64,000 nucleotides of DNA from CADEED01 sp043747875 (GTDB lineage: Bacteria > Pseudomonadota > Gammaproteobacteria > Steroidobacterales > Steroidobacteraceae): NCBI GenBank assembly GCA_043747875.1, contig JAYTOI010000029.1, forward strand, positions 1 to 64,000, in the 5' to 3' direction. The notes beneath the pieces were generated by a model. That model made no database searches, had not been told where the DNA came from, and worked only from the letters and a program-made list of their open reading frames with translations. Each line of letters opens with the position of its first letter. Positions within the stretch are counted from its first letter, which is position 1. A program made the position numbers and the translations under genes. This document shows positions 35,638 through 44,337 of the stretch, one piece after another.

Positions 35638-38600
35638 TCAGTTCGAGTAGTAGGCGTGCGAGAGTGCGGTCAGGCGCCGGCGCATCATGTCCGCCTCGTT
35701 CGCCCCCGGTTTCGGCGTGAGCCACGCGCGCTGCGTCTCGCTGAGCGCACGCGCCGCGGATTGCCCGCCGGTGTAGCGCGCGTAGAAATCCTCGGAGAAC
35801 TGCTGTGCGAGCACATCTTCGATGGGCGCGAGCGTCGCGATGACGCCGCGCGCGCCGGCGCGCAGGAAGGCGAGCTGCAGGCCCGGCATGCCCGCGGCGA
35901 ATTGCGGCGGACCGACGGCGCTCTCGCAGGCGCTGAGGAACACCAGCTCGGTATCGCCGCGCCACGCCTGGACCTGCCCCGCGGTGAGGTAGGTCGACTT
36001 GCCAGCCGAATCGGTGGCGGGCAGCACCAGCAGCGACGCGACCGGCTGGCGCAAATCCGCGAGCGCGTGCGTCGCGAAGTGCACGACGTCCGCGCCGCTG
36101 GCCCAGATGTCGCGCAGCGCGTTGGCCGTGCCGTCCGCACCCGTGAATAGTTTGACCTTCGCGTGCGGATCGCGCGCGCTGAAGAGATCGGCCGCGACCT
36201 TGATTTCCCTGGTGGCGGCCTGCAGCCGCGGGGCCGGATCGACCGACGCCGCTGCGCGATACGTACCGCTGCCACTGGCCAGCGCGACGAAGCGGAATGG
36301 CCGCAAATGCCGCAGGCGCGGCGCCTCGTCGCCGACGAACAGCGACGTGATCATCGCGATGTCATGCGTCTCGACCAAACGGCGCTGCGCGTCCGTCGGC
36401 GAACGCAGCGCGGAGAAAGGCACGTTGGCGATGCGCCCTTCGGCCACGATCTCGACTGCGGAGGTCTTTGCCGGCAGCAAACCTGCGGGCATCAGCTGCG
36501 CCGACACCTGCGCCAGCGCCGCCTCGAATTCCTGTGGCGCGCCGCGAGAATCGAGCGTGGCCAGGGCGGTGAGCTCTTTCTCCAGATCCTTGCGCGCAGG
36601 CGCCAGCACCGTGAGCTGCGTCCCCGCCGCGCTACGGACCATGGCGTAGACGCGTTTATCGGCCAGCACGTACGAGACCTGCACCGTCCCGGGCGCCAGC
36701 GACCGCCACTGGTACGTTTCCGTCCGCGTCGCCCCCAGCGAGTTCTTCGCCGCCGCGGCCGCGCGGACGTGATCGAGCTCGGCGTGCAACTGGGCCATGT
36801 CGATCTGCAGTTGTTGCAGCTCTGCCTGCTGCGTCGCGTCGACCTCGGCCCTCACCAGCGCCGCGATGCGCAAACCCTTCTTGGCCATCTGTTCGAGCAA
36901 CCCGTCGAGGTGCGCGTGGGTCTTCGCATCGAGTGTGCCGACGCGCAGCGCGCCGAAACTTCCCTGCCGCGCGAGCTCGAGCCGCCGCATGCCGGCCAGC
37001 TCCGCGGCGGACGCGGGCCGCAGTACCCCGGGTCCGCGCTTCGCGACGTCGGCGAGCACGATGTCTAGATAGCCCTGAAATGCACGCGACTCATCGCGCA
37101 GCATCGAAGAGCGGGCCTCGGTACTCGAGCTGCTGTGCTCGCGGTACGCGCGCGCGAGCGTCAGCGTCTTTTCGAACGTGGCGCGCGCCTGCCCGAGCTT
37201 GCCGCGCCGCATCTGGACATAGCCCAGCGCGCGATGCGCGAAGATCACGCGCCAGTCGTCGCGTACCTGGTAGCTCGTCCGCAGTCCTTCGGCGACCAGT
37301 CGATCCGCCTCGTCGAGATCCTTGGGCGTGCTGCCCTGGTACTCCGCCAGGAAGATCGCGAGCCCCAGTTTTCCATCGGTGTAGATGTGGCTGGCCGGAT
37401 CGTTCAAATTCACGGACAGCGCCTCGCGATACTGTGCAATCGCGGCGGGCAGATCCTCACCGGCGTAGTAGTCGATGCCGAGATCGAAGCGGGAGCGCAC
37501 CTGCAGCACCGGCGTCGGCGCCTTGCGGACCGCCTCCTGGTGCAGCTCGAACGCGCGCGCGAGATCGCCGCTGTTGCGCGCCGCAGCGCCGGCGGACGCG
37601 AGCGCGGTGACGTACCCCGCGACATCTTTGCCTTCGCGCGCGATGTTGAGCGCTTCCAGCAGAAAAGAGGTTGCCTGCGCGTGATCGCCGCGGTTCTGAT
37701 AGATGTATCCCAGCCCCTGCAGCGCGGTCGCTTCCTGGTCGCGCAGTTGATAGTCGCGCGCCAGCGGCAGCGCCTTCAGCATCAGCTCCGCACCCTGGTC
37801 CGGGCGTCCTGAGAACGACAGACCGCGCGCCGCGTTTAGATAGGCCTCCACGCGCATCGCGGGGTCCGTCAAGCGGTCCATGTCCGGCAGCAGCTCTTCG
37901 AACGCACGGGCCGCATCGGTGAACTTGCCCTGCTCCACCAGCAGCATGCCCAGGTAGAAGCGCATTTCACGCTCGCCGGCAACGTTGCCCTGCGCAACGT
38001 GGATGGCACGGGCCGCCTCGAAACGCTGCAGCGCGTCGTCTGCGCGCGACATCGCGATGTCCAGCCTGCCGAGCGCCGTGAGGACGCGCGCCCGTTCGAT
38101 GGCGCCGAGCGGTGACGTGTCCGCGCTGAGCGCGTCCAATGCCGTGCGCGCCAGTTGTTTGGCTTCGTCGGCAGTGGGGTCCTTGGACTCGCGGTCGTTC
38201 GACAATTCGATGAGCGCCAAAGCCTCGACGGTTCGCGCACGTGATCCATTTAATGCATCCGGCTGTGGCAGCGCGGCGAATGCCGCAGCCGCGCGTTGCG
38301 CCTCCGCGCGCGACTCGCGCCAGTCGATCTTGAAAAAATACAGCAGGCGCGCCTTGATCAGCCGCGCGTGTGCCGCGAGCGCCGCCTCGGCCGGCACGCC
38401 GGCGAACGCATCGATGGCGCGTTGCATGTCTGCCGCGCCGGTTTTATGAGCGGCTGCGGCGCGCAAGGCCGCATCCGTGGCCGCGGTCCACGAGCGATAG
38501 GCGTCTAACTGCTGGCCGAACTGCGCATCGCGCGCGGCACTGGCCGCGAACTGGCGCACTCGCAGGTGCACCACGCCGGGCTGCTTCGCGTCCTGCGCGC

Positions 38601-38946
38601 TGGTGAGCGTGAATGTGACGCGCGCGCCTTCGGGCGCCGCGAGTGTCGCGAGCTCCACGCCGGCGCCGGACAGATTGTTCTCGACTTCGACGGGCACGAC
38701 GGGTTCGCCGCCGACGGCACTGATACGCAATCTCACGTCAGTGAGGTTTTCGTCGACGATGGCGACGAGGATGGAATCGTCCTCGACCGTGAGCTCACGC
38801 GTAGCCGTGTCGATCTGCGGGTCGGTGTTGCGAACCAGCGCGATGGCTTCGTCGAGCACCTGCGTGCCGCTCGGCACCTTCGGGCTCGGCGCGCAGGCGC
38901 ACAGAGCCATGGCGCTCGCGAGCAGCCAGAATCTTCCCTTCAACAT
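35638..38946 (-). CDS. CHAT-protease lipoprotein with TPR repeats (paralogue 2)
   Basis: A 1102-residue lipoprotein. GGGGAGG just before the ATG at 38946 sets the start; the leader is LKGRFWLLASAMALCACAPS with Cys lipidation and Ala at +2 (outer-membrane type). A beta-domain (RELTVEDDSILVAIVDENL, VEVENNLSGAGVEL) is shared almost word for word with the protein at 58619. TPR repeats follow (ATALQGLGYIYQNRGDHAQA), then the CHAT domain with predicted His in VVHFATHALADLR and Cys in VFLSACESAVG. It equals paralogue 3 exactly in length. It has no sigma neighbour; instead it is divergent from blaI/blaR1-like genes across a region holding two operators. Confidence 0.9.
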   Translation of the reverse strand: MLKGRFWLLASAMALCACAPSPKVPSGTQVLDEAIALVRNTDPQIDTATRELTVEDDSILVAIVDENLTDVRLRISAVGGEPVVPVEVENNLSGAGVELATLAAPEGARVTFTLTSAQDAKQPGVVHLRVRQFAASAARDAQFGQQLDAYRSWTAATDAALRAAAAHKTGAADMQRAIDAFAGVPAEAALAAHARLIKARLLYFFKIDWRESRAEAQRAAAAFAALPQPDALNGSRARTVEALALIELSNDRESKDPTADEAKQLARTALDALSADTSPLGAIERARVLTALGRLDIAMSRADDALQRFEAARAIHVAQGNVAGEREMRFYLGMLLVEQGKFTDAARAFEELLPDMDRLTDPAMRVEAYLNAARGLSFSGRPDQGAELMLKALPLARDYQLRDQEATALQGLGYIYQNRGDHAQATSFLLEALNIAREGKDVAGYVTALASAGAAARNSGDLARAFELHQEAVRKAPTPVLQVRSRFDLGIDYYAGEDLPAAIAQYREALSVNLNDPASHIYTDGKLGLAIFLAEYQGSTPKDLDEADRLVAEGLRTSYQVRDDWRVIFAHRALGYVQMRRGKLGQARATFEKTLTLARAYREHSSSSTEARSSMLRDESRAFQGYLDIVLADVAKRGPGVLRPASAAELAGMRRLELARQGSFGALRVGTLDAKTHAHLDGLLEQMAKKGLRIAALVRAEVDATQQAELQQLQIDMAQLHAELDHVRAAAAAKNSLGATRTETYQWRSLAPGTVQVSYVLADKRVYAMVRSAAGTQLTVLAPARKDLEKELTALATLDSRGAPQEFEAALAQVSAQLMPAGLLPAKTSAVEIVAEGRIANVPFSALRSPTDAQRRLVETHDIAMITSLFVGDEAPRLRHLRPFRFVALASGSGTYRAAASVDPAPRLQAATREIKVAADLFSARDPHAKVKLFTGADGTANALRDIWASGADVVHFATHALADLRQPVASLLVLPATDSAGKSTYLTAGQVQAWRGDTELVFLSACESAVGPPQFAAGMPGLQLAFLRAGARGVIATLAPIEDVLAQQFSEDFYARYTGGQSAARALSETQRAWLTPKPGANEADMMRRRLTALSHAYYSN

Positions 38947-39172
38947 GAAACCTCCCCGGATCGGGGGAAAGCTTAATGGAGAACAGTAAGGGCGGGAGAG
39001 CGTTGTGTCGTCGCGCACCGGCCCGGAGACGAAACGCGCGCAGCGGCGCGGACCATGCGTTGTCGAGGTTCATGTTTTTTCTCCCGCTGAAAGACGCGTC
39101 CCCCGGTCGGATGCCGATATATCGACCGACATGCCACTCGCAATATGTCGTGGCAACGCGGATATGGGGTAG

Positions 39173-39209
39173 TACGAAAGTCTTCGTTGACAATACGAAA
39201 GCCTTCGTA
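39173..39209. promoter_or_regulatory. Tandem BlaI-type operators
   Basis: Two palindromes of the same form lie 21 bp apart centre to centre, two helical turns: TACGAAAGTCTTCGTT (39173-39188) and the perfect TACGAAAGCCTTCGTA (39194-39209). The second ends 14 bp before the blaI start. Dimeric winged-helix repressors of the BlaI/MecI family bind such paired dyads and repress their own operon. The region also separates the divergent CHAT gene, which begins 227 bp away, so it could be co-regulated. Confidence 0.72.
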
Positions 39210-39223
39210 GTAACTTCCGTTTC

Positions 39224-39613
39224 ATGAAGCAAGAATCGAAATTTCAGCCCACTCCGTCCGAACTCGAGATCCTGCAAATCCTCTGGACGCTCGGCCCGTC
39301 CACCGTGCGCGAGATCCACGATCGTCTCGCGCAGGAGAAGGACGTCGGTTACACCAGCGCGCTCAAACTACTGCAGATCATGACGGGCAAGGGTCTCGTC
39401 AGACGCGCCGAGGAACAGCGCGCGCACGTGTACTCCGCGAATCAGCCGGCAGCGGAGACCAAGCAGCAGTTCGCCGAGGACGTGCTCCACCGCGTGTTCC
39501 GCGGCTCGGCCAGCCAGCTCATGCAGCACGCCTTGTCGGGACGCCGCAGCTCGAAGAAGGAGCTCGACGAAATCCGCAAGCTGCTCGACGAACACGAGAG
39601 GAAGCTGTCATGA
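39224..39613 (+). CDS. BlaI/MecI-family transcriptional repressor
   Basis: A 129-residue repressor of the BlaI/MecI/CopY family. The winged-helix spans residues 8-80 (PTPSELEILQILWTLGPSTV, YTSALKLLQIMTGKGLVRR), and the C-terminal helices used for dimerisation and cleavage control follow (SKKELDEIRKLLDEHERK). It is coupled to the metallopeptidase gene by a 4-base overlap. In known systems the BlaR1-type sensor causes cleavage of this repressor. No beta-lactamase gene is nearby, so the regulated target here is probably not resistance. Confidence 0.92.
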   Translation: MKQESKFQPTPSELEILQILWTLGPSTVREIHDRLAQEKDVGYTSALKLLQIMTGKGLVRRAEEQRAHVYSANQPAAETKQQFAEDVLHRVFRGSASQLMQHALSGRRSSKKELDEIRKLLDEHERKLS

Positions 39614-41739
39614 ATGCGTCCCAGATGGTCTCGAACGATTTCATGCACACGCTCGCGTGGTCTCTGCTCCACTTCGTCTGGCAGGGCGCCGCCATCGCCG
39701 CGCTGGCCGCCGCGCTGCTGTTCGCATTTCGCCGGCCCGCGGCGCGCTATCTAGTTGGCGTCGGCGCCCTCGCGCTCATGCTCGTGTCGTTCGGCGTGAC
39801 GTTCGCGCTGCTCGGCGACATTTTTCCGACCGTGCCCGAGTTCGCCGCCGCCGCGGCGCCCACTCTTTCCGCCTCGTCCCAGGCCGCGCCCGCGAACCCC
39901 GCCGCGATGCTCGCGCGGCACGCGTCCCCGTTTTCGGACGACGCCTTCCTGTGGGTAGCGCGCGGCTGGCTCGCGGGCGTGTTCCTGCTCGCGGCACGCG
40001 TGGCGTTCGGCCTGCTGTGGCTCGAGCGGCTGCGGCGGCGCAGTCTCGCCGCGCTTCCCGACGCACTGACGATGCGGTTTCGCGCACTGCAGGCGCGGCT
40101 CGGCATCAATCGCGTCATCCGCTACTGCGAATGTCATCTGGTCGGCGTGCCCGCCGTCATTGGATTCTTCCGGCCCGTGGTGCTGCTGCCGGTGCGCGCG
40201 ATCACCGGCCTGAGCGCCGAGCAGTTAGAGGCCGTCATCGCGCACGAGCTCGGCCACATCAAGCGTTTCGACGTGCTGGTCAATTTCTTCCAGGTCGTCG
40301 CCGAGACGCTGTTCTTCTTCCACCCCGCCGTGTGGTGGCTCAGCAAGCGTATTCGTGCCGATCGCGAGGATTGCTGTGACGACGTCGCCGTGGCCGCGTG
40401 CGGCGGCACCGTCGGCTACGCCCGCGCGCTGGCCACCATGGCGGGCTGGCGCGAAGTGCCCACCTTCGCGATGGCCGCTACCGGCGGACCAATCGCGGCG
40501 CGCGTGGCGCGTTTGTTAGGCCTGGACCGCAGCGGTCCCGTCGCACGCACCGCGGGCGCGTTCACCGCATCGCTGGTGCTGGCCGCCGCGCTACTCGCGG
40601 GGGCCGTATCGCTGGGCGTGGCGCAACGGGCGGTCGCGCAGGAGATGCAGACGCCCCAAGTTGCTGAGGGGGTCGCCGAGGACGAAGTCGAGGCCGCCGA
40701 GGCCGCCGAAGCCGCGCCCGGCCAGAAGCGCAGGGCGCCGAAAGCCCCTCGGCCGCCCAGACCCGCCAAGCCCCCGCGCGCGGCGCCGTTGGTGCCCGCA
40801 CCGACAGATATGCCCGCTCCCGCCGCTACGCCCGCACCGCGCGCCGCTCCCGCGCCGCGCGTTTCGCCGGCGCCAAGCGTCTCGCCCATGCCGAGCGTGT
40901 TGCCGGCGCCGAGCGTCTCGCCCGCACCGCGCGTTTCGCCGGCGCCCCGCCCTGCACCCGCCCCGCGCCCAGGCAGCTCTTTCATCGCGGAGATGAAGTC
41001 TGTGGGCTACGACCATCTCGATGTCGACGAGCTGATCGCGATGCGCGCGCAGGGCGTCACCGTCGAATACGTGCAGCAGATGCGCACGGAGGGCTTTCAA
41101 CCCGACGCCGGCGAGCTCATCGCGATGAAGGCGCAGAACGTGACGCCCGAATACGTTCATGCAGTGCGTTCGATGGGCTTCAAGCCCGATGCCAGCGAGC
41201 TGATCGCGCTCAAGGTGCAGGGCGTGGAGGCGTCGTACGTGAAAGGCCTGCGCGACATCGGCGTCGACATGAACGTGCGCGAGATCATCGCGCTCAAGGC
41301 ACAGGGCGTCTCGACCGACTACGTGCGCGAGGTGCGCGCGGTCGGGTTCAAACCGGATGCCGGTGAAATCGTGGCGCTGAAAGTCCAGGGCGTGGACGCC
41401 GCGTACGTGAAGGCCATGCGCGAGATCGGCATCGACCTCGATGTGCACGAGATCGTGAGCCTGAAGGTGCAGGGAGTGACGCCCGAGTACGTCAAGCGCA
41501 TGCGCGCCGCGGGACTCGACGCGGATGGAGGTCAGTTCATCGCGATGAAGGTGCACGACGTGACGCCGGACTTCGCGCGGGCCTTCGAGGCCGCCGGATA
41601 CAAGCTGAACGTGGCGCAATTGATTCACGCGAAGATCATGGACGTCACGCCGCAGTTCATCGAGCAAGCCCGCGCTCGTGGCTTCAAGGACCTGGACATC
41701 GAGAAGCTGATTCAACTCAAGAACGCCGACGTTCTCTAA
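39610..41739 (+). CDS. BlaR1-like M56 metallopeptidase with repeat tail
   Basis: A 709-residue membrane peptidase. Four or five helices surround the zinc site HELGH in VIAHELGHIKRFD, with DREDCCDDVAVAAC after it as in M56 members. A further helix (ASLVLAAALLAGAVSLGVAQ) exports the rest. Instead of a penicillin-binding sensor, the periplasmic part is an acidic segment, a long Pro/Ala/Ser-rich linker (about residues 375-455), then about eight and a half repeats of 28 residues of the type GFKPDASELIALKVQGVEAS. The same repeats form the next gene product. The sensor ligand is unknown and is unlikely to be a beta-lactam. Confidence 0.88.
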   Translation: MNASQMVSNDFMHTLAWSLLHFVWQGAAIAALAAALLFAFRRPAARYLVGVGALALMLVSFGVTFALLGDIFPTVPEFAAAAAPTLSASSQAAPANPAAMLARHASPFSDDAFLWVARGWLAGVFLLAARVAFGLLWLERLRRRSLAALPDALTMRFRALQARLGINRVIRYCECHLVGVPAVIGFFRPVVLLPVRAITGLSAEQLEAVIAHELGHIKRFDVLVNFFQVVAETLFFFHPAVWWLSKRIRADREDCCDDVAVAACGGTVGYARALATMAGWREVPTFAMAATGGPIAARVARLLGLDRSGPVARTAGAFTASLVLAAALLAGAVSLGVAQRAVAQEMQTPQVAEGVAEDEVEAAEAAEAAPGQKRRAPKAPRPPRPAKPPRAAPLVPAPTDMPAPAATPAPRAAPAPRVSPAPSVSPMPSVLPAPSVSPAPRVSPAPRPAPAPRPGSSFIAEMKSVGYDHLDVDELIAMRAQGVTVEYVQQMRTEGFQPDAGELIAMKAQNVTPEYVHAVRSMGFKPDASELIALKVQGVEASYVKGLRDIGVDMNVREIIALKAQGVSTDYVREVRAVGFKPDAGEIVALKVQGVDAAYVKAMREIGIDLDVHEIVSLKVQGVTPEYVKRMRAAGLDADGGQFIAMKVHDVTPDFARAFEAAGYKLNVAQLIHAKIMDVTPQFIEQARARGFKDLDIEKLIQLKNADVL

Positions 41740-41757
41740 CTAAACCAGGAGATTCCC

Positions 41758-42693
41758 GTGAAAGCATTCCAGGCGGTTGCCGCCACGCTCTTCCTTTGTC
41801 TGGCGTTCGCGCACGCGGCGCCGGCGGCCGAATTCCGCGGCAGCTGGACCATGCGCCCGTCCGAGGCGGACGGCCTGGTCTACTTCGGCCTCGCACGCCG
41901 CCACCGCGGCGGCAGCATGAACAGCGAGTCCGACTGGCCGAAGAGCGCGTTCCGGGACCTGGATCTCGCGACTGAAGCGCGGCACGACGTGTCATTCCAC
42001 ATCAGGCGCGATGCCGGCCGCATCGCTTGTGAGGGATTTCTCAAGGCCGGCGAAGGCGCCGGCACTTTCCGGTTCGTCCCGGACTCCAGCTTCGTGAAAT
42101 CGATGGGCGCATTGGGATTCACGGGCATCGGCGAGGAAGAGCAGTTCGCGATGGCCGTGCACGACGTGTCGCTGGATTTCGCGCGGCAGATGAAGGCGCA
42201 CGACCTGCGCGGACTGACGTCGGAGAAGCTCATCGCGCTGCGCATCTTCGAAGTGACGGCGCAGTTCATCCGCGAGATGCGCGCCGAGGGCGCGCCGGCC
42301 ACGGATGCCGACAAGGTGATTGCATTTCGAATGTACGACGTCACCCCCGCGCTCGTGCGCGAGTTGAGGCAGGCGGGGTTGAAGGCCGATGAGGACGAAC
42401 TCATCGCGATGAGCGTACACGGTGCGACGCCACAGTGGATCGCGCAGTTGAAAAATGAAGGCTACGGCGGCACGGAGGTGAGCGATCTCATCGCGTTCCG
42501 CGTCCACGAAGTTTCGCCGGAGTTCATCGGGAAGATCGAGAAGTTGGGGTATGCGCATCCGGCACCGGATGATCTCATCGCGATGCGCATACACGGCGTG
42601 ACGCCGGAATACATCGCGGAGCTGAAGGCGCGGGGAATGCACGATCTCAGCATCGACAAGTTGGTGAGTTTGCGCGTGCACGGCATCGATTGA
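41758..42693 (+). CDS. Secreted protein built of BlaR1-tail-type repeats
   Basis: A 311-residue exported protein (signal MKAFQAVAATLFLCLAFAHA) starting 18 bp after the metallopeptidase gene. After a 100-residue N-terminal beta domain (EFRGSWTMRPSEADGLVYFG) come about seven 28-residue repeats such as GYAHPAPDDLIAMRIHGVTP. They share the pattern DELIA.[RK].HGVTPEY with the tail of the upstream peptidase. Two proteins with the same repeats in one operon suggests that they bind each other or one common ligand. Function unknown. Confidence 0.8.
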   Translation: MKAFQAVAATLFLCLAFAHAAPAAEFRGSWTMRPSEADGLVYFGLARRHRGGSMNSESDWPKSAFRDLDLATEARHDVSFHIRRDAGRIACEGFLKAGEGAGTFRFVPDSSFVKSMGALGFTGIGEEEQFAMAVHDVSLDFARQMKAHDLRGLTSEKLIALRIFEVTAQFIREMRAEGAPATDADKVIAFRMYDVTPALVRELRQAGLKADEDELIAMSVHGATPQWIAQLKNEGYGGTEVSDLIAFRVHEVSPEFIGKIEKLGYAHPAPDDLIAMRIHGVTPEYIAELKARGMHDLSIDKLVSLRVHGID

Positions 42694-42713
42694 GATGCCG
42701 GTCGCGCAGAAGT

Positions 42714-42749
42714 AACCGGGGCGGCCGCTGCAACGGCCGCCCCGGTTTT
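42714..42749 (+). terminator. Intrinsic terminator of the blaI-blaR1-repeat operon
   Basis: A GC-rich stem (CCGGGGCGGCCG with its perfect complement) around a 6-base loop CTGCAA is followed by TTTT. It lies 20 bp after the repeat-protein stop and is a near-ideal Rho-independent terminator. Confidence 0.9.
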
Positions 42750-42862
42750 CTGCGTCCACCGTCAGCGAATGTTGCCGATGGAATTCTCGACCGTGTCATC
42801 GCGTCTTTCAGCACGTTGCCGACCGACGTGAACACCTGGTTTTCCCGCTGCGTGCCCCTCTG

Positions 42863-44167
42863 CTAGGCGTCGTAACGGCGCGGCAAGACGATTCTGAACG
42901 TCGTCCCTTCACCCAGCACCGAATCGACCTCGACGCTGGCGTCCAGCAGTTCGCACAGCCGCTTCACGATAGATAGGCCGATGCCTTCGCCACGCACCTG
43001 GACGAGAGGCGCGCGTCGCAGGTCCGCATCCGTCGTTTGCGCCGCGCTGGCCGCGGAGTGCGGCTCATGATCGACGTTGAGCGATTCTTGTGTCGCGGCT
43101 TTCAGCGCGTCCACCAGCGGCGCACCCGGGCCAGAGTGGAACCCCGGGCCGGTGTCTTCCACGGTGAGCATCCAGCGCTTGGCGTCGTTGTCGCGACTCT
43201 CGCCCCAGCGCGCCGTCACCCCGCCGCTGCGCGTGTACTTGATGGCGTTCAACAAGAGATTTTGCGCGATGCGGCGCAGTTTGGTGGCATCGCCTTCGAC
43301 GGGCAGCAGCTGCGGACCTTCGAGCCGCAGGAACAGACCGCGTTCGCGCGCCAGCGGCTCCATGCCGGCGCCAAGGTCGCGGAGTATCTCCGCGGCATTC
43401 ATCGGCTGGATTTCGCGGCTCTCCTGCCCCGCCTGCAGACGTGCCAGGTTCATCAGGTCTTCGAGCATTGAGTTGAGCGAAGAGACGCCCTTGTCCAGCA
43501 GGCGCAGGAAGCCTTCGCGGCTGGCCTCCGGAACCGCCGGGCTGCTCAAGCCATGGGTCACGTTCCTAACTACCCCAAGATGGCCGCGCAGGTCGTGGGT
43601 CGCCTGGCGCAGCAGCTCCGCACGCTGGCGCTCCAGATCCCTCACTTGAGCCACCGCCTGCTCGAGGTCCCGCACGTGGCCCGCGGCCTCGGCCTGCCGC
43701 AGCTCGAAGAACTTCGTGGCGCTCTCGTTCACACCCTGGCTGCACAATTTCGCCAGCGCCCGCCAGGCCATCGGCATGACCGCAGGGTCGAGTTCCGGAT
43801 GTGCGAGGGAGAAATTCTCCAGCTCGTCCACCAGGCACATCTGCAGGTGGCCCCACTCCACGGTGACCTCGCGCAGATGGTAGCCCTGCTGCCAGCGCAA
43901 CAGGCCGTGCTTGGCCGACTCTTCCTTGCGACTTTCCTCCGAGGCGAGACTTTCGGCGCGCGGCCAGCGGCGCAGCTTGCTTTCATACGCATCCAGCAAT
44001 TCCGGCACGTGGTCGTTGAACTGGGCGCGCGGCAGCGCCGAAGCGGTTGCGGTCTCCGGATCGTCATCGACCTTCTTGCGCCACCTGCGCAGTATTTCCG
44101 ACCGGCGCGCATGTAGATGCGACGCCAGGGCGGTCAACTGTTCGTCGGCTTGTTGGGAGGGATCCAT
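42863..44167 (-). CDS. Soluble sensor histidine kinase with RsbRD-like N-terminus
   Basis: A 434-residue kinase with no membrane helix. Residues 1-150 are a helical sensor domain (LHARRSEILRRWRKKVDDD, YHLREVTVEWGHLQMCLVDE), like the N-terminal domains of RsbRD-type and related kinases. A coiled coil (LEQAVAQVRDLERQRAELLR) leads to the H box QATHDLRGHLGVVRNVTHG. The ATPase shows N box RIAQNLLLNAIKYT, G1 VEDTGPGF and G2 GEGIGLSIVKRL. The ATG at 44167 is preferred; a longer frame upstream is unconserved. No response regulator is adjacent. Confidence 0.88.
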   Translation of the reverse strand: MDPSQQADEQLTALASHLHARRSEILRRWRKKVDDDPETATASALPRAQFNDHVPELLDAYESKLRRWPRAESLASEESRKEESAKHGLLRWQQGYHLREVTVEWGHLQMCLVDELENFSLAHPELDPAVMPMAWRALAKLCSQGVNESATKFFELRQAEAAGHVRDLEQAVAQVRDLERQRAELLRQATHDLRGHLGVVRNVTHGLSSPAVPEASREGFLRLLDKGVSSLNSMLEDLMNLARLQAGQESREIQPMNAAEILRDLGAGMEPLARERGLFLRLEGPQLLPVEGDATKLRRIAQNLLLNAIKYTRSGGVTARWGESRDNDAKRWMLTVEDTGPGFHSGPGAPLVDALKAATQESLNVDHEPHSAASAAQTTDADLRRAPLVQVRGEGIGLSIVKRLCELLDASVEVDSVLGEGTTFRIVLPRRYDA

Positions 44168-44337
44168 GTGTGGGTTTGACGCACAAAGTGCGCTGCACAT
44201 TATACGGGCTGTCTGAACCGCGCCGTATGGCCACGGTGAAACGGCGCGTTCGCTGACACCGCGGTGCGCCAAAATTCCCGTCAAAAGGAGAGAGTTGTCC
44301 GCCTATTGGAGCAGGTCGCGCCGACCCGGTGCGCTCG

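Noticed and set aside
40800..40980. Proline/alanine-rich DNA repeats in the BlaR1-like gene as a possible mobile or phase-variable repeat
   Set aside because: The DNA units (SPAPxVSPAP codons) are imperfect and in frame with a protein linker; no exact tandem unit that would promote slippage.
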